Shown: positions 45,658 through 55,100 of the stretch, piece after piece
Layout: each line of letters begins with the position of its first letter
How positions within the stretch are numbered: position 1 is the first letter of the stretch
DNA from: Rufibacter hautae
GTDB taxonomy: Bacteria > Bacteroidota > Bacteroidia > Cytophagales > Hymenobacteraceae
Assembly (NCBI RefSeq): GCF_008271695.1
Contig: NZ_VKKY01000003.1
Coordinates: forward strand, 1,302,001 to 1,366,000
Length of the DNA stretch: 64,000 nt
Direction: 5' to 3'
Program-made: the position numbers and the translations under genes
The notes under the pieces: generated by a model
Seen by the model: the letters and a program-made list of their open reading frames with translations, nothing else
Told to the model about the DNA's origin: nothing
Databases searched by the model: none

Positions 45658-45780
45658 GCACAGGTTCATTTTGTATGGTTGAAGGTTAGTAACGGGCTAG
45701 GTAAGTGTTCGCCCATCTTAACCTGGTAAAAAGTGTTTTTTTAATGGAGTCCAAGGAAAGAATAGAAAAGTGCCAGACCT

Positions 45781-45818
45781 GTTTTTAGTGGTGTTTTTTG
45801 GAAACAAGCCTCAAAACT
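45781..45818. repeat. Palindromic intergenic element, copy 21
   Basis: Arms GTTTTTAGTGGTGTTTTTTG and GAAACAAGCCTCAAAAC. Confidence 0.55.
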
Positions 45819-45932
45819 TCTTTTCCCTTCCGTATCTATTCGGTTTTTCTGCTTCTTTCTTGAGGGTAATACTTCCTTGTTAAAAAGCATAGGGGTCTTG
45901 AGGTATAAATTTCATTATGTTAAACCAGGATG

Positions 45933-45948
45933 TGTAAACGTTTGCACT
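45933..45948. promoter_or_regulatory. Candidate LacI-type operator, site d
   Basis: TGTAAACGTTTGCACT, in the divergent gap about 275 bp upstream of the esterase start and 630 bp upstream of the second susC. Which gene it serves is unclear. Confidence 0.5.
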
Positions 45949-46109
45949 AAAAATAGGGATAGCTTTGATTTTGCCCTTCAGATTAGCGCAAGGAATACTA
46001 TTCTAAGTGGGCATTTTAATGCTCCTTCTGTAAACATAATGTCTAATGTAATGAATATATGACAAATAAACGCTTGTTTAAAAACGATGATTTAAAAAAT
46101 AAGAAAAAG

Positions 46110-46141
46110 CTTGTGTTTATTTTATTAAATCACTATCTATG
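46110..46141 (+). promoter_or_regulatory. Candidate promoter of the second susC
   Basis: CTTG at 46110-46113, 20-base spacer, TATCTATG at 46134-46141. The -7-like box runs directly into operator site e, as at the first susC. Confidence 0.4.
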
Positions 46142-46155
46142 CAATCGATTGTACA
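46140..46155. promoter_or_regulatory. Candidate LacI-type operator, site e (second susC)
   Basis: TGCAATCGATTGTACA, the most symmetric of the five sites, abutting the -7-like TATCTATG. A weaker match, CCCAATCGTTTGTTAG, lies at 46182-46197, 42 bp downstream (about four helical turns). Confidence 0.65.
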
Positions 46156-46229
46156 ACATGAAGCCCTTAATAGGGTAAGTTCCCAATCGTTTGTTAGCCG
46201 CCATGTCTCAGGTTGAGCGCAGGAATTAA

Positions 46230-46322
46230 TTCTTTCCTGACTGGGTAGAGAAGAAGTTGGCCGAAGACAATCCTAGTAAAAGCATCAAATCGACTTTAAT
46301 CCCTGGCAAACTCATAGTATAG
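46230..46322 (+). pseudogene. Possible short gene remnant
   Basis: Stop-to-stop open stretch of 30 codons with no start, reading FFPDWVEKKLAEDNPSKSIK and ten further residues. It looks protein-like but I cannot assign a family; chance is possible. Confidence 0.15.
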
Positions 46323-46336
46323 AGTCTTCCCGCCAG

Positions 46337-46456
46337 TTAGTACCCGCAGATACAAACACCTTTGTATAACCCGCTATAGCTTCCATAGCTCTCGTCGATA
46401 ATTTGATCACCACGCTTAAAAGCCGCCTTCTTGGCTTTGTAGTAAAAGTTCAGGCG
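46337..46456 (-). pseudogene. Possible short gene remnant
   Basis: Stop-to-stop open stretch of 39 codons on the minus strand with no start. It contains LNFYYKAKKAAFKRGDQIID followed by a Tyr/Gly-rich end. Protein-like but unassigned. Confidence 0.18.
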
Positions 46457-46565
46457 TTAATGCAAGATGTTCCTCTTAAGGAGATTTAGGCAGGTACGTG
46501 AGAATGCCCATCAAAGCTTAGGATTGTCTTTCACTCATCTCTTCATTACATGTAAACCCAGTTTT

Positions 46566-49500
46566 ATGAAAAATTCATTACAGCATGTATTTAAAAGAAC
46601 CTGCCAAACCCGCTGGCTGATTCTTATTCTATGCCAGATAAGTTTAATGCCGCAGCAGGGTTGGGCAAAGGATGGCGAAGCAATACCAGGTTTGCGCAAG
46701 GAAGCCGCTGGAAAAGGAAACTTAATTGCCTATAAAGGGACCAAGAGCTTGTTCTCTCACCCAAAGAAATTGTTTCTGCACACCGTTCGCGGGAAAATAT
46801 CCGATGAGAAAGGAACGGGAATGCCTGGGGTCACCGTGATGCTGAAAGGCACCACCTCTGCCGCACCTTCTGCCTCAGACGGGACCTATGCCATTGAATT
46901 ACCCGATGGAAACGGTACATTGGTGTTCTCCTTTATGGGGTATAAACCCTTGGAGGTTGCCGTTAATAATAGGACCACAATTGATGTAAGCCTGGTCCCG
47001 GACGCCGAGTCTTTGGATGAGGTGGTTGTGGTGGGGTATGGTACCCAGAAAAAAAGTGACCTGACAGGTTCAGTAAGCGCTGTATCCTCAGAGGAATTCA
47101 ACGTGGGGCCGCAATTAAGCCCGCAACAGCTGATCCAGGGGAAAATGGCCGGGGTGAACATCTCCCAGAACAGCGGGAAACCCGGTGCCTCCAACACAGT
47201 ACGCATCAGGGGAGGTACCTCTTTGACGGGTTCCAATGATCCGCTGTACGTGATTGACGGAGTGCCCATCTCTACCTCCAGCGGCGTAAACCAGGCCAAC
47301 ATCAGGGGCAACGGTACCGACGTTTTTGACCAGGAGCCTACCAACCCGCTCATGACCCTGAACCCTAATGATATTGAGTCCATCACCGTGTTGAAAGACG
47401 CCTCCGCTACGGCCATTTACGGGTCAAGGGGCGCTAATGGAGTTATTGTCATCACTACTAAGAGAGGAAAAGCCGGCAAGGCCCAGGTCACCTACAACGT
47501 GCTGGCCGGGGTTTCCAAAGTTGCCAATACCCTGGATGTTTTAACCGCCGACCAGTACCGAGCCGTGGTAAGAGACCTGGAACTCACCCTGGATGACAAA
47601 GGCGCCAACACTAACTGGCAGGATGAAATTTACCGCACCGCCTATAACCAGGACCACAGTCTTTCTTTGATGGGGGGCGTGAGCAATACCATGTACCGCG
47701 TTTCTTTAGGTTACGGAAAACAGGAAGGGATCATGCTGGGCTCCGATTTGAGCCGGTACAATGGTTCCATCAACATCAACCATGCCGCCCTGGAAGACAA
47801 ACTGAAGTTTGACCTGGTGGTGAACTATGGCCAGACAAGATCAAACGCAGCGCCGGTTTCCAATACCGTGGGCAGCGAGGCTGGTACCAGCATGAACTAT
47901 GAAGCCTTTGTCTTCAACCCAACTTATCCCGTGTATGATCCTAACGGAGAGTACTATCACGTAGGACCGTTCCGGGTGAACCCTGTTTCTTTCTCCTCTG
48001 ATGTGACCGATGAAAAAACCGCCCAACGGTTGCTGGGGAACCTGTCAACAACCTATACCATCATTGATCCGCTGAGCATCAACGTGAGTTTGGGCTACAC
48101 CCGGCAGGAAATCGATCGGAACTCTTTCATCCAGAAGTCGAATCCGCTGGGCGAGGGTTTCGGGGGCTTTGCCAGCACCCAGAAACTCGCCGATTACAGC
48201 AAATTGCTGGAGACAGTCCTTCGGTTTAACAAGTCTTTCGGCCAACATGCGGTTGATGCCATCGCGGGGTATTCTTACCAATACTTTTTAGGCGAGGGAG
48301 GGCGCACCACAGCTTCGGGGTTCCTGTCAGATTCCTTTAAATGGTACAGTTTGCAGGCTGCCAGTACGGTAGGGGGCATCAGCAGCTTCCAGGAAAGCAA
48401 CACCCTTATCTCCATGTACGGCAGGGTGAACTATGACTTTGGCGGGAGATTCCTGCTCACCGGTACCATCCGGCGCGATGGTTCCAGCCGGTTCGGCTCC
48501 GGAAACAAATGGGGGGTGTTCCCTTCCGGTTCCGTGGCCTGGCGGATCTCGCAGGAGAAATTCTACCCCGAGAATCCTTTGTCTGACCTGAAAGTGCGGG
48601 TGAGCTACGGCGTCACCGGTAACCAGGAGATCGGGAACCTGAATTCCCTCACCACTTTGGGAGCCAGTAACAGAGGGTACCTGGTGGGCGGTCAACGGAT
48701 CACCATCGTGTTGCCGCAGCAATACGCCAACCCAGACCTGAAATGGGAGCAAACCTCCCAGGTAGATGTGGGCCTGGACTTCGGTTTCTTTAAAAACAGA
48801 GTCCATGGTAGCCTGGATTATTACCGCAAGAAAACCAGTGACCTTTTGCTCCGCATCGCTGTTCCGTCGCCTTCTGTGGTGACTACCCAATTGGCCAATG
48901 TGGGCAGCGTGGAAAACAAAGGCTTTGAGCTGGAACTGGGGGCCAACATCATTGACAAAGGCGATTTCACCTGGGAAGCCGATGTGAACTTCAGCCGGAA
49001 CAAAAGCGAGGTGTTGAGCCTCTCCAACGATCTGTACAAGGGAGACAACATCCAGATTGCCCCCTTGCAGGGCGCCGGTCTGTCGGGCATTTATGCGCAG
49101 TTGATCAAACCAGGCGAGCCGCTGGGCACGTTCTGGGGCCGCAAATTCATAGGCATAGAAAACGGGGTAGAGCAGTTTGAGCCGGGCAACCAGGTCATCG
49201 GGACGGCCCAGCCAGATTTCACCTTCGGGTTCAGCAACTCCTTCCAGTACAAAGCCTGGAGCCTGGGCTTCAACTTTAGAGGATCGGTAGGAAACGATGT
49301 CTTCAACCTCACAGCCAACAACCTGGCCTATGAAAGTAATCTGCCGGGCAGAAACATTCTAGCGGTGGCACTGGGAGACGGAGTAGGAAGAGAGCAACCC
49401 AAACAGTATTCCTCCCGCTGGATTGAAGACGGGTCCTTCGCCCGCCTGGATAACATCACCTTAGGCTACACCTTCAACGTGAAGAATACGCCTTTGTCCA

Positions 49501-49673
49501 ACGCCAGAATCTTTGTCACCGGTCAGAACCTGCTGCTCATCACCAACTATTCGGGGCTGGATCCTGAGGTGAACGCTGAGGTGTCCGGTACGGGTGTGGC
49601 TCCGCTGGGAATTGACTACCTGGCCTATCCACGGGCGAAGACGGTGAGTCTGGGCGCCAGCATTTCTTTCTAA
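46566..49673 (+). CDS. SusC/RagA-type TonB-dependent outer-membrane receptor (locus 2)
   Basis: Second outer-membrane glycan importer. The ATG at 46566 (1035 aa) is chosen; the frame upstream to 46467 is not signal-like. The signal segment is WLILILCQISLMPQQGWA, then about 45 unassigned residues before the regulatory-like domain (VRGKISDEKGTGMPGVTVML, about 89-108). Plug: DEVVVVGYGTQKKSDLTGSV and YVIDGVPIST. The barrel ends VSLGASISF. Only moderately similar to the first SusC, so it should take a different oligosaccharide, perhaps rhamnogalacturonan given the CE12 downstream. Preceded by operator site e. Confidence 0.94.
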   Translation: MKNSLQHVFKRTCQTRWLILILCQISLMPQQGWAKDGEAIPGLRKEAAGKGNLIAYKGTKSLFSHPKKLFLHTVRGKISDEKGTGMPGVTVMLKGTTSAAPSASDGTYAIELPDGNGTLVFSFMGYKPLEVAVNNRTTIDVSLVPDAESLDEVVVVGYGTQKKSDLTGSVSAVSSEEFNVGPQLSPQQLIQGKMAGVNISQNSGKPGASNTVRIRGGTSLTGSNDPLYVIDGVPISTSSGVNQANIRGNGTDVFDQEPTNPLMTLNPNDIESITVLKDASATAIYGSRGANGVIVITTKRGKAGKAQVTYNVLAGVSKVANTLDVLTADQYRAVVRDLELTLDDKGANTNWQDEIYRTAYNQDHSLSLMGGVSNTMYRVSLGYGKQEGIMLGSDLSRYNGSININHAALEDKLKFDLVVNYGQTRSNAAPVSNTVGSEAGTSMNYEAFVFNPTYPVYDPNGEYYHVGPFRVNPVSFSSDVTDEKTAQRLLGNLSTTYTIIDPLSINVSLGYTRQEIDRNSFIQKSNPLGEGFGGFASTQKLADYSKLLETVLRFNKSFGQHAVDAIAGYSYQYFLGEGGRTTASGFLSDSFKWYSLQAASTVGGISSFQESNTLISMYGRVNYDFGGRFLLTGTIRRDGSSRFGSGNKWGVFPSGSVAWRISQEKFYPENPLSDLKVRVSYGVTGNQEIGNLNSLTTLGASNRGYLVGGQRITIVLPQQYANPDLKWEQTSQVDVGLDFGFFKNRVHGSLDYYRKKTSDLLLRIAVPSPSVVTTQLANVGSVENKGFELELGANIIDKGDFTWEADVNFSRNKSEVLSLSNDLYKGDNIQIAPLQGAGLSGIYAQLIKPGEPLGTFWGRKFIGIENGVEQFEPGNQVIGTAQPDFTFGFSNSFQYKAWSLGFNFRGSVGNDVFNLTANNLAYESNLPGRNILAVALGDGVGREQPKQYSSRWIEDGSFARLDNITLGYTFNVKNTPLSNARIFVTGQNLLLITNYSGLDPEVNAEVSGTGVAPLGIDYLAYPRAKTVSLGASISF

Positions 49674-49703
49674 TCGTGTTGCATTACTTTTTAACCTAAG
49701 AAG

Positions 49704-51215
49704 ATGAAACGTCTCATAACAAAAATAAAAGTATTGGTGAGTGCTGCCATTTTAGTAACTGGCTGTACCGATCTGGAGGAAGAACAATTCGGCCGCCTTT
49801 CGCCGGATACGTATTACCGGACCGAGGAAGAGGCCTTGTCTTCGGTAGTGGGTATTTACCAGCAGTTGTCGTACGTGGTGGACATAGGAGACCCGTTCCG
49901 GATAGCTGAATTCGGGACCGATGAGTTCATTGTGCCGGGCCGGGCTAGCGGAGGCTGGTTTGACCAGAACAACATAGACATCATGCTGCACCAGGTAAAG
50001 CCAGACAATGCCACCACTGGTCGGGCCTGGGGATTCATTTTCCAGGAAATCGGGACAGCCAACGCGGTGCTGGAAAGTCTGGAAAGTTCTCCTAACAAAG
50101 CCAATTTCCCCGGGGTAATTGCCGAGGCACGGGCCTTGCGGGCGTATGGTTATTTCTACGCCATGGATTTTTGGGGCAACGTTCCCATTTTCACCCAGGC
50201 CCGGGTAGACCCCAATAACCTGCCCACGAATAATACCCGCACCGAGGTCTTCCAGTTTGTGGAGAAGGAAATGCTACAAGCTTTGAATGACCTGCCCTCT
50301 GTGAATACAGTGACGGCGGCCTATTACCCACGGCTCACCAAAGAAGCCGTGTATGCCGCCCTGGCGACGCTTTACCTGAACGCCGAGGTGTACACAGGAA
50401 CCCCGAAATGGGCCGAAGCCCTCGCCATGGCGGACAATGTGATCAACTCAGGAGCGTACTCGCTGGAGCCACAGACCGTGGACAATTTCAAAGCCACGAA
50501 CGAGGTCAATTCCACAGAGATTATCTCCTCGTTTTCGGTAAACCCCACCAGAAACGCCGGAGCCAACCAGTTTATGTTGTACGCGCAGCCTGCCCTGGAC
50601 AAACAACGGTACAATCTTCCGTTCTCCCCGGCCAACGGGTACAGTACCTACCAGGAAGCCCTGGACCGGTATGAAGCAGCAGATGAACGGAGAAGCCTGA
50701 TTCAGCAGGGACCACAAACGTATCCCAATGGCCAGCCACTGGTGGACAGCAAAGGAGAACAATTGGTGCTTGTACCAGTGGTAGATTACGTGAGTGCCCA
50801 GGACAACGAAGGCTTCCGGGTTCTGAAATACGTGCCGGAAGGCGTGACCTGGTCAGGCTTCAACGCCGATAATGACCTGGTGCTCATCCGCTACGCCGAT
50901 ATCCTGTTGATCAAGGCCGAGGCGCTGTTCAGAACCGGCAACTCGGGCGAAGCCCTTACCCTGGTGAACCAGGTGAGAACCAGAAGCAATGCCACTCCAC
51001 TCACTACTCTTACCTTGAAAAACATCGAGGAAGAAAGAGCCCGGGAGTTTATCTGGGAAGGTCACCGCAGAAGAGACATGATCCGGTTCGGGAGCTATTT
51101 CACCGAGACCTGGACCTTCAAAACCACCCAGACACCTACCTGGCGCGGAATCTACCCCATCCCGGCAGAGCAGATCGTGGCGAACCCCAACTTGAAGCAG
51201 AACCCTAACTACTAG
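49704..51215 (+). CDS. SusD/RagB-type surface glycan-binding lipoprotein (locus 2)
   Basis: Partner of the second SusC, 30 bp downstream of it. Lipobox AAILVTGCTDLEEEQ (Cys about 21). 503 aa, about 110 residues shorter than the first SusD. Family features include TYYRTEEEALSSVVGIYQQL, EARALRAYGYFYAMDFWGNV, LIRYADILLIKAEALFRTGN and the C-terminal GIYPIPAEQIVANPNLKQNP. ATG start. Confidence 0.95.
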   Translation: MKRLITKIKVLVSAAILVTGCTDLEEEQFGRLSPDTYYRTEEEALSSVVGIYQQLSYVVDIGDPFRIAEFGTDEFIVPGRASGGWFDQNNIDIMLHQVKPDNATTGRAWGFIFQEIGTANAVLESLESSPNKANFPGVIAEARALRAYGYFYAMDFWGNVPIFTQARVDPNNLPTNNTRTEVFQFVEKEMLQALNDLPSVNTVTAAYYPRLTKEAVYAALATLYLNAEVYTGTPKWAEALAMADNVINSGAYSLEPQTVDNFKATNEVNSTEIISSFSVNPTRNAGANQFMLYAQPALDKQRYNLPFSPANGYSTYQEALDRYEAADERRSLIQQGPQTYPNGQPLVDSKGEQLVLVPVVDYVSAQDNEGFRVLKYVPEGVTWSGFNADNDLVLIRYADILLIKAEALFRTGNSGEALTLVNQVRTRSNATPLTTLTLKNIEEERAREFIWEGHRRRDMIRFGSYFTETWTFKTTQTPTWRGIYPIPAEQIVANPNLKQNPNY

Positions 51216-51221
51216 AAGAAC

Positions 51222-51281
51222 TGGCGGCAGGCAAAGGGCAGCACGCAGAAATGCGCGCTGTTCTTTGCCTGTCGCTTTTTT
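51222..51281 (+). terminator. Intrinsic terminator after the second SusCD pair
   Basis: Long imperfect stem between GGCGGCAGGCAAAGGGCAGC and GCTGTTCTTTGCCTGTCGC, followed by a run of T. Partial read-through to CE12 is possible because no separate promoter is evident. Confidence 0.75.
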
Positions 51282-51317
51282 ATCCTTTCCCAGACACCCA
51301 CCTAATTTATCTGCCCT

Positions 51318-52091
51318 ATGATGAAAGTTGTTTTCAGAGGCGCTTTGCTGATAGGCCTGCTCGTTTTAGCCTCGTTTTCTATAAACAAGCCCCAAAACAA
51401 GATCAAGGTGTACCTCATCGGGGACTCCACGGTGCAGCACTATGAGCCAACCAAGTACCCGGTGCAAGGCTGGGGAATGCCGTTCGCCTACTTTTTTGAT
51501 TCCACGGTGGTGGTTCAGAACAGAGCCAAAGGCGGAAAAAGCACCAGAACGTTCCTGTCCGAAGGACGTTGGCAGCCCATCGCCGACAGCCTCAGAGAAG
51601 GAGATTACGTGTTCATGCAATTCGGGCACAATGACGAGGCTAAAGAACCCCAATACGCCGCCCGCTACACGCCAGTGCCCGATTACCGCAAGAACCTGAT
51701 TAAATTCATCTCGGAGACCCGGGCTAAAAAAGCCACTCCGGTCCTCATCACCCCCGTCACCCGAATGGTATTTGATGCCTCCGGCAAAGCCCAGGAAACC
51801 CACGTAGAATACTCCCAAGCCGTGCGGGAAATCGCCAGAGAACTGAAGGTGCCTATGATTGACCTGGACCGTAAAAGCCTGGAGCTGGTGCAGAAGATGG
51901 GCCCGGATCACGCCAAGGACCTGTTCAACCAACTGGAACCCGGCGAGCACCCCAACTACCCTGAGGGCATCAAAGACAACACCCACTTCAACGAGTTCGG
52001 CGCCCGGAAAATGGCCCAGCTCGTCCTGGCCGAAATCAAAAGGCAGAACCTGGAACTCGCCAATAGAATCATCAAACAGACTCCTAAATAG
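51318..52091 (+). CDS. Rhamnogalacturonan acetylesterase, CE12 (second copy)
   Basis: SGNH esterase for acetylated rhamnogalacturonan, 257 aa. Signal peptide VVFRGALLIGLLVLASFS; the second half of it and the mature N-terminus (LVLASFSINKPQNK) are encoded by a palindromic element. Catalytic Ser in YLIGDSTVQHY (about 36), Gly in AKGGKSTRTFL, Asn in QFGHNDEAKEP (about 104), and Asp/His in KDNTHFNEFGA (about 220). Start at one of two adjacent ATGs. Paralogue of 43439-44230 but clearly diverged. Confidence 0.92.
   Translation: MMKVVFRGALLIGLLVLASFSINKPQNKIKVYLIGDSTVQHYEPTKYPVQGWGMPFAYFFDSTVVVQNRAKGGKSTRTFLSEGRWQPIADSLREGDYVFMQFGHNDEAKEPQYAARYTPVPDYRKNLIKFISETRAKKATPVLITPVTRMVFDASGKAQETHVEYSQAVREIARELKVPMIDLDRKSLELVQKMGPDHAKDLFNQLEPGEHPNYPEGIKDNTHFNEFGARKMAQLVLAEIKRQNLELANRIIKQTPK
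51362..51402. repeat. Palindromic element inside a coding sequence, copy 22
   Basis: Arms CGTTTTAGCCTCGTTTTC and AAACAAGCCCCAAAAC within the CE12 signal-peptide region, in frame and without a stop codon. Confidence 0.7.
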
Positions 52092-52119
52092 AAGCGAAGG
52101 ATTCTAATTTTAAGAAATT

Positions 52120-52160
52120 GATTTTGGCTCCTTTTCTGGAAAACAGCCTTAAAATGAATC
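52120..52160. repeat. Palindromic intergenic element, copy 23
   Basis: Arms GATTTTGGCTCCTTTTC and GGAAAACAGCCTTAAAAT with extra outer pairing GATT/AATC, after the CE12 stop. Confidence 0.65.
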
Positions 52161-52178
52161 ACCCATAACCACATCAAC

Positions 52179-55100
52179 ATGACTGGGAACCTCTGCCGGA
52201 TGGTTTGTTTTATGGCTGTTTTCTGGTTTTTAGCCCCAAAATGCGAGGCCCAGAAACTCCAGAAAAAGGACGTTGAGGCCGTTAAGATTGATTTTTCCTT
52301 TGCCGGGTACCAGGCCAGTAATGCCCCACCGCCCATAGTGCCGGTGGTGCTTCAGGTGCAGCCCAGCGGCGGCGATGACACCAAACTGTTGCAAGGCGCC
52401 CTTGATTATTTGGGCAAGTTGCCGATGCAGGAAAATGGATTCCGGGGAGCTTTGTATTTGCAGGAAGGCCGGTACCAGGTGGCCGGGCAACTGCAGATAA
52501 CCAAAGCCGGCATCGTGATTAGGGGAGGGGGAAACCCGGCCAAAACGGTACTGATAGCTACGGGCAACGGAAGGCGCACCTTGCTCAAAATCGGGCAGGA
52601 AGACACGGTCGCAGTGGTTTCAAAAGCCATTAAGGTAACAGGAGAAGTGCCAACTGGAGGACGTGTGTTAACCCTGGAGAACGTAGCAGACCTGCAAGTG
52701 GGAGACCACGTGCAGGTTAATCGCCCCAGCACTGCTCCTTGGATTGCCGACCTGGGGATGAACAAAGCCGAGGGGATGTTCGTGGCCGTGCGGGGCCTGC
52801 GCTGGCCCGTGGGTTCAAGGGACCTTACCTGGGACCAAACCATTACCCAGCTAGACCCGGCCAAAAAGCAAATCACCCTGAACGCTCCTATCACCACCGC
52901 GCTGGAACCCTATTACGGTGGAGGCACGGTTCAGAAAGTTACTTCCAAAAACCTGGTGCACTCGGTGGGGTTGGAAGGGTTCACCCTGGAGAGTGCCTAT
53001 GACAAGACCAATCCCTCTGATGAAGAACACGCCTGGATCGGTATTCAGGTGGACCATGCGCAGGATGTCTGGGTGCGGGAGGTCACGGCGCGGCATTTCG
53101 TGAGTTCGGCCATCAGGGTAGGACCGAGGGCCCGGCAGGTAAGTATCCTCTGGTGCAGAAGTGAGAAACCGGTGTCTGAAATCGGAGGGTACCGCCGGAT
53201 GAGTTTTCTAGTGGAAGGCCAGCAAGTGCTGGTGGAAAACTGCACCGCAGATGCCGGGCTCATTGATTTTGCGGTTGGTTTCTGCGCGGCCGGTCCTAAC
53301 GTCTTTTTGAACTGCAAAGCCACCAATGCGCTAGGTGCCAGCGGTTCTTTTGAAAGTTGGGCCTCTGGGGTGCTGTACGAGAATGTTTCCATTGAAGGGG
53401 CAGACCTGCGGTTGACCCATGATTTCGAGCGCGCCCAAGCCGGAGGCTGGACCGCTGCCAATTCGGTCATCTGGAACGCCAAAGCCAGGAAAGTAGAGGC
53501 TGAAGGTCCGCGGGATTATTCCAATCGGATGGTTTCTGCTGGCTATTCGCTGTACGGGTTACAGGTTGAAAAACGGCTGGGCAGGCAGGGAACTGCCAAG
53601 AAGCCTGTGACTGCCTTTAATAAACAAGCCCTTTCAAGCCAGGTAAAAGAATTCACGCTTCAAGACCTCGGGGCAGAGTCCGCATTAGATAAAAAAACTA
53701 CGCACCCGCTGCAAATCATCAACGGGCGATTCGTGATGGACAGGAAAGTCCTCTGGAGCGGTACCGTGGGCGATCAGTTCTGGCGCGGGCAGGCATTCCC
53801 GGGCGGAGAGTTGAACTCCGGGGTAAGTTTAACGCGGTTCGTGCCGGGCAAAGATGGCCCTGGTTTAACCGAGATTTTGCCAAAACTGGCCCAAAACATG
53901 GTTAGCCAGGACAACCGGTTCTACCAGGCCATGACGGGTCTGTGGTATGACCGCCGGCGCGATGACCACTCGGTCAGTCCCCGAGCGGATGGGAACGTGT
54001 GGGCGCCTTTTTATGAAATGCCCTGGGCCCGCAGCGGGAAAGGCAAAGCTTGGAACGGACTCAGCAAGTTTGACCTTACCAAATTCAATCCCTGGTACTT
54101 TACTAGGCTAAAGGAGTTTGCCCGGCTCTGCGACGAGCAGGGTTTGGTGCTATATTACAGCCTGTATAACACGCACAACCTGCTGGAGTACGTCACCCAT
54201 TGGGTGGATTACCCCTGGCGGCCGACCAACGCTATCCAGAAAATAAACGTGCCGGAGCCGCTTCCGGTGGAGCCCTGGGCGCGGCTGCACCTGGGCAATG
54301 AGTTCTATGACCCGGAGAATCCGTCTTTGCGGGAACTTCACCGCACCCATATTTTCAAGGTGCTGGACGAACTGGGAACGGCGGAGAACGTCATTTTCAA
54401 CCTGGGCTTTCAGTTCACCGGGCCCTTGGCGTTTCAGCGCTTCTTTTTGCAAACCATCGCTGAATGGGAAACCCAACACCACCGCAACGTGCGGGTGGTC
54501 CTGACCACGAGCAAAGACATCACCGATGCCATTCTCTCTGACCCTGCCCTGGCCAAACAGGTAGAAGTCATTGATACCCGCTACTGGCAGTACCGCCCCG
54601 AGGGGTTGTTCTCTAACAGTGATTCTTTGTGGGCCCCACCAGGAGGAACGAACCAATCTTACCGCGAAATGGTGAGCGAAGCCTTTCTGCAGGCCAGCGA
54701 CTATCCCTTGCCCACTACCCAGGAACTGATGTACCGCCAGGTGCGGGAATACACCGATAAATTCCCAAACAAAGCCGTGATCGCTATTGCCAATGACATC
54801 AGCCCTATTCCCGCGTTGATGGCTGGTGGGGCGCAAGTGGTGATGGGAAGTCCCCAGAAGAGAGGCAATGGACGCGTGACCTTTCCTACTTTTGTGCAGG
54901 AACACCTGGCAGATAAGTTGATGCAGCTGAAGCCCCATGACACCTTGCTCAAGAATCCGGCGCAGAACTGGTGCCTGGAAAACGCTGACCGTTCCACGCT
55001 GCTGCTCTACTCCCTTTCTGGCCCGGATATCTCATTTTCCCAGAAGCTGCCCAGCCAAACATTATCGGGAATCTGGTATGATCCTCTTTCGGAGAGGACC

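Larger units (their letters stand above)
45658..46565. other. Long regulatory/intergenic region before the second susC
   Basis: A 908-bp divergent gap, AT-richer than its surroundings. It holds palindromic element copy 21 (45781-45818), operator sites d and e, a weaker operator-like site at 46182-46197, a promoter-like site, and short open stretches at 46230-46322 (+) and 46337-46456 (-) that may be remnants of genes. Confidence 0.6.
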
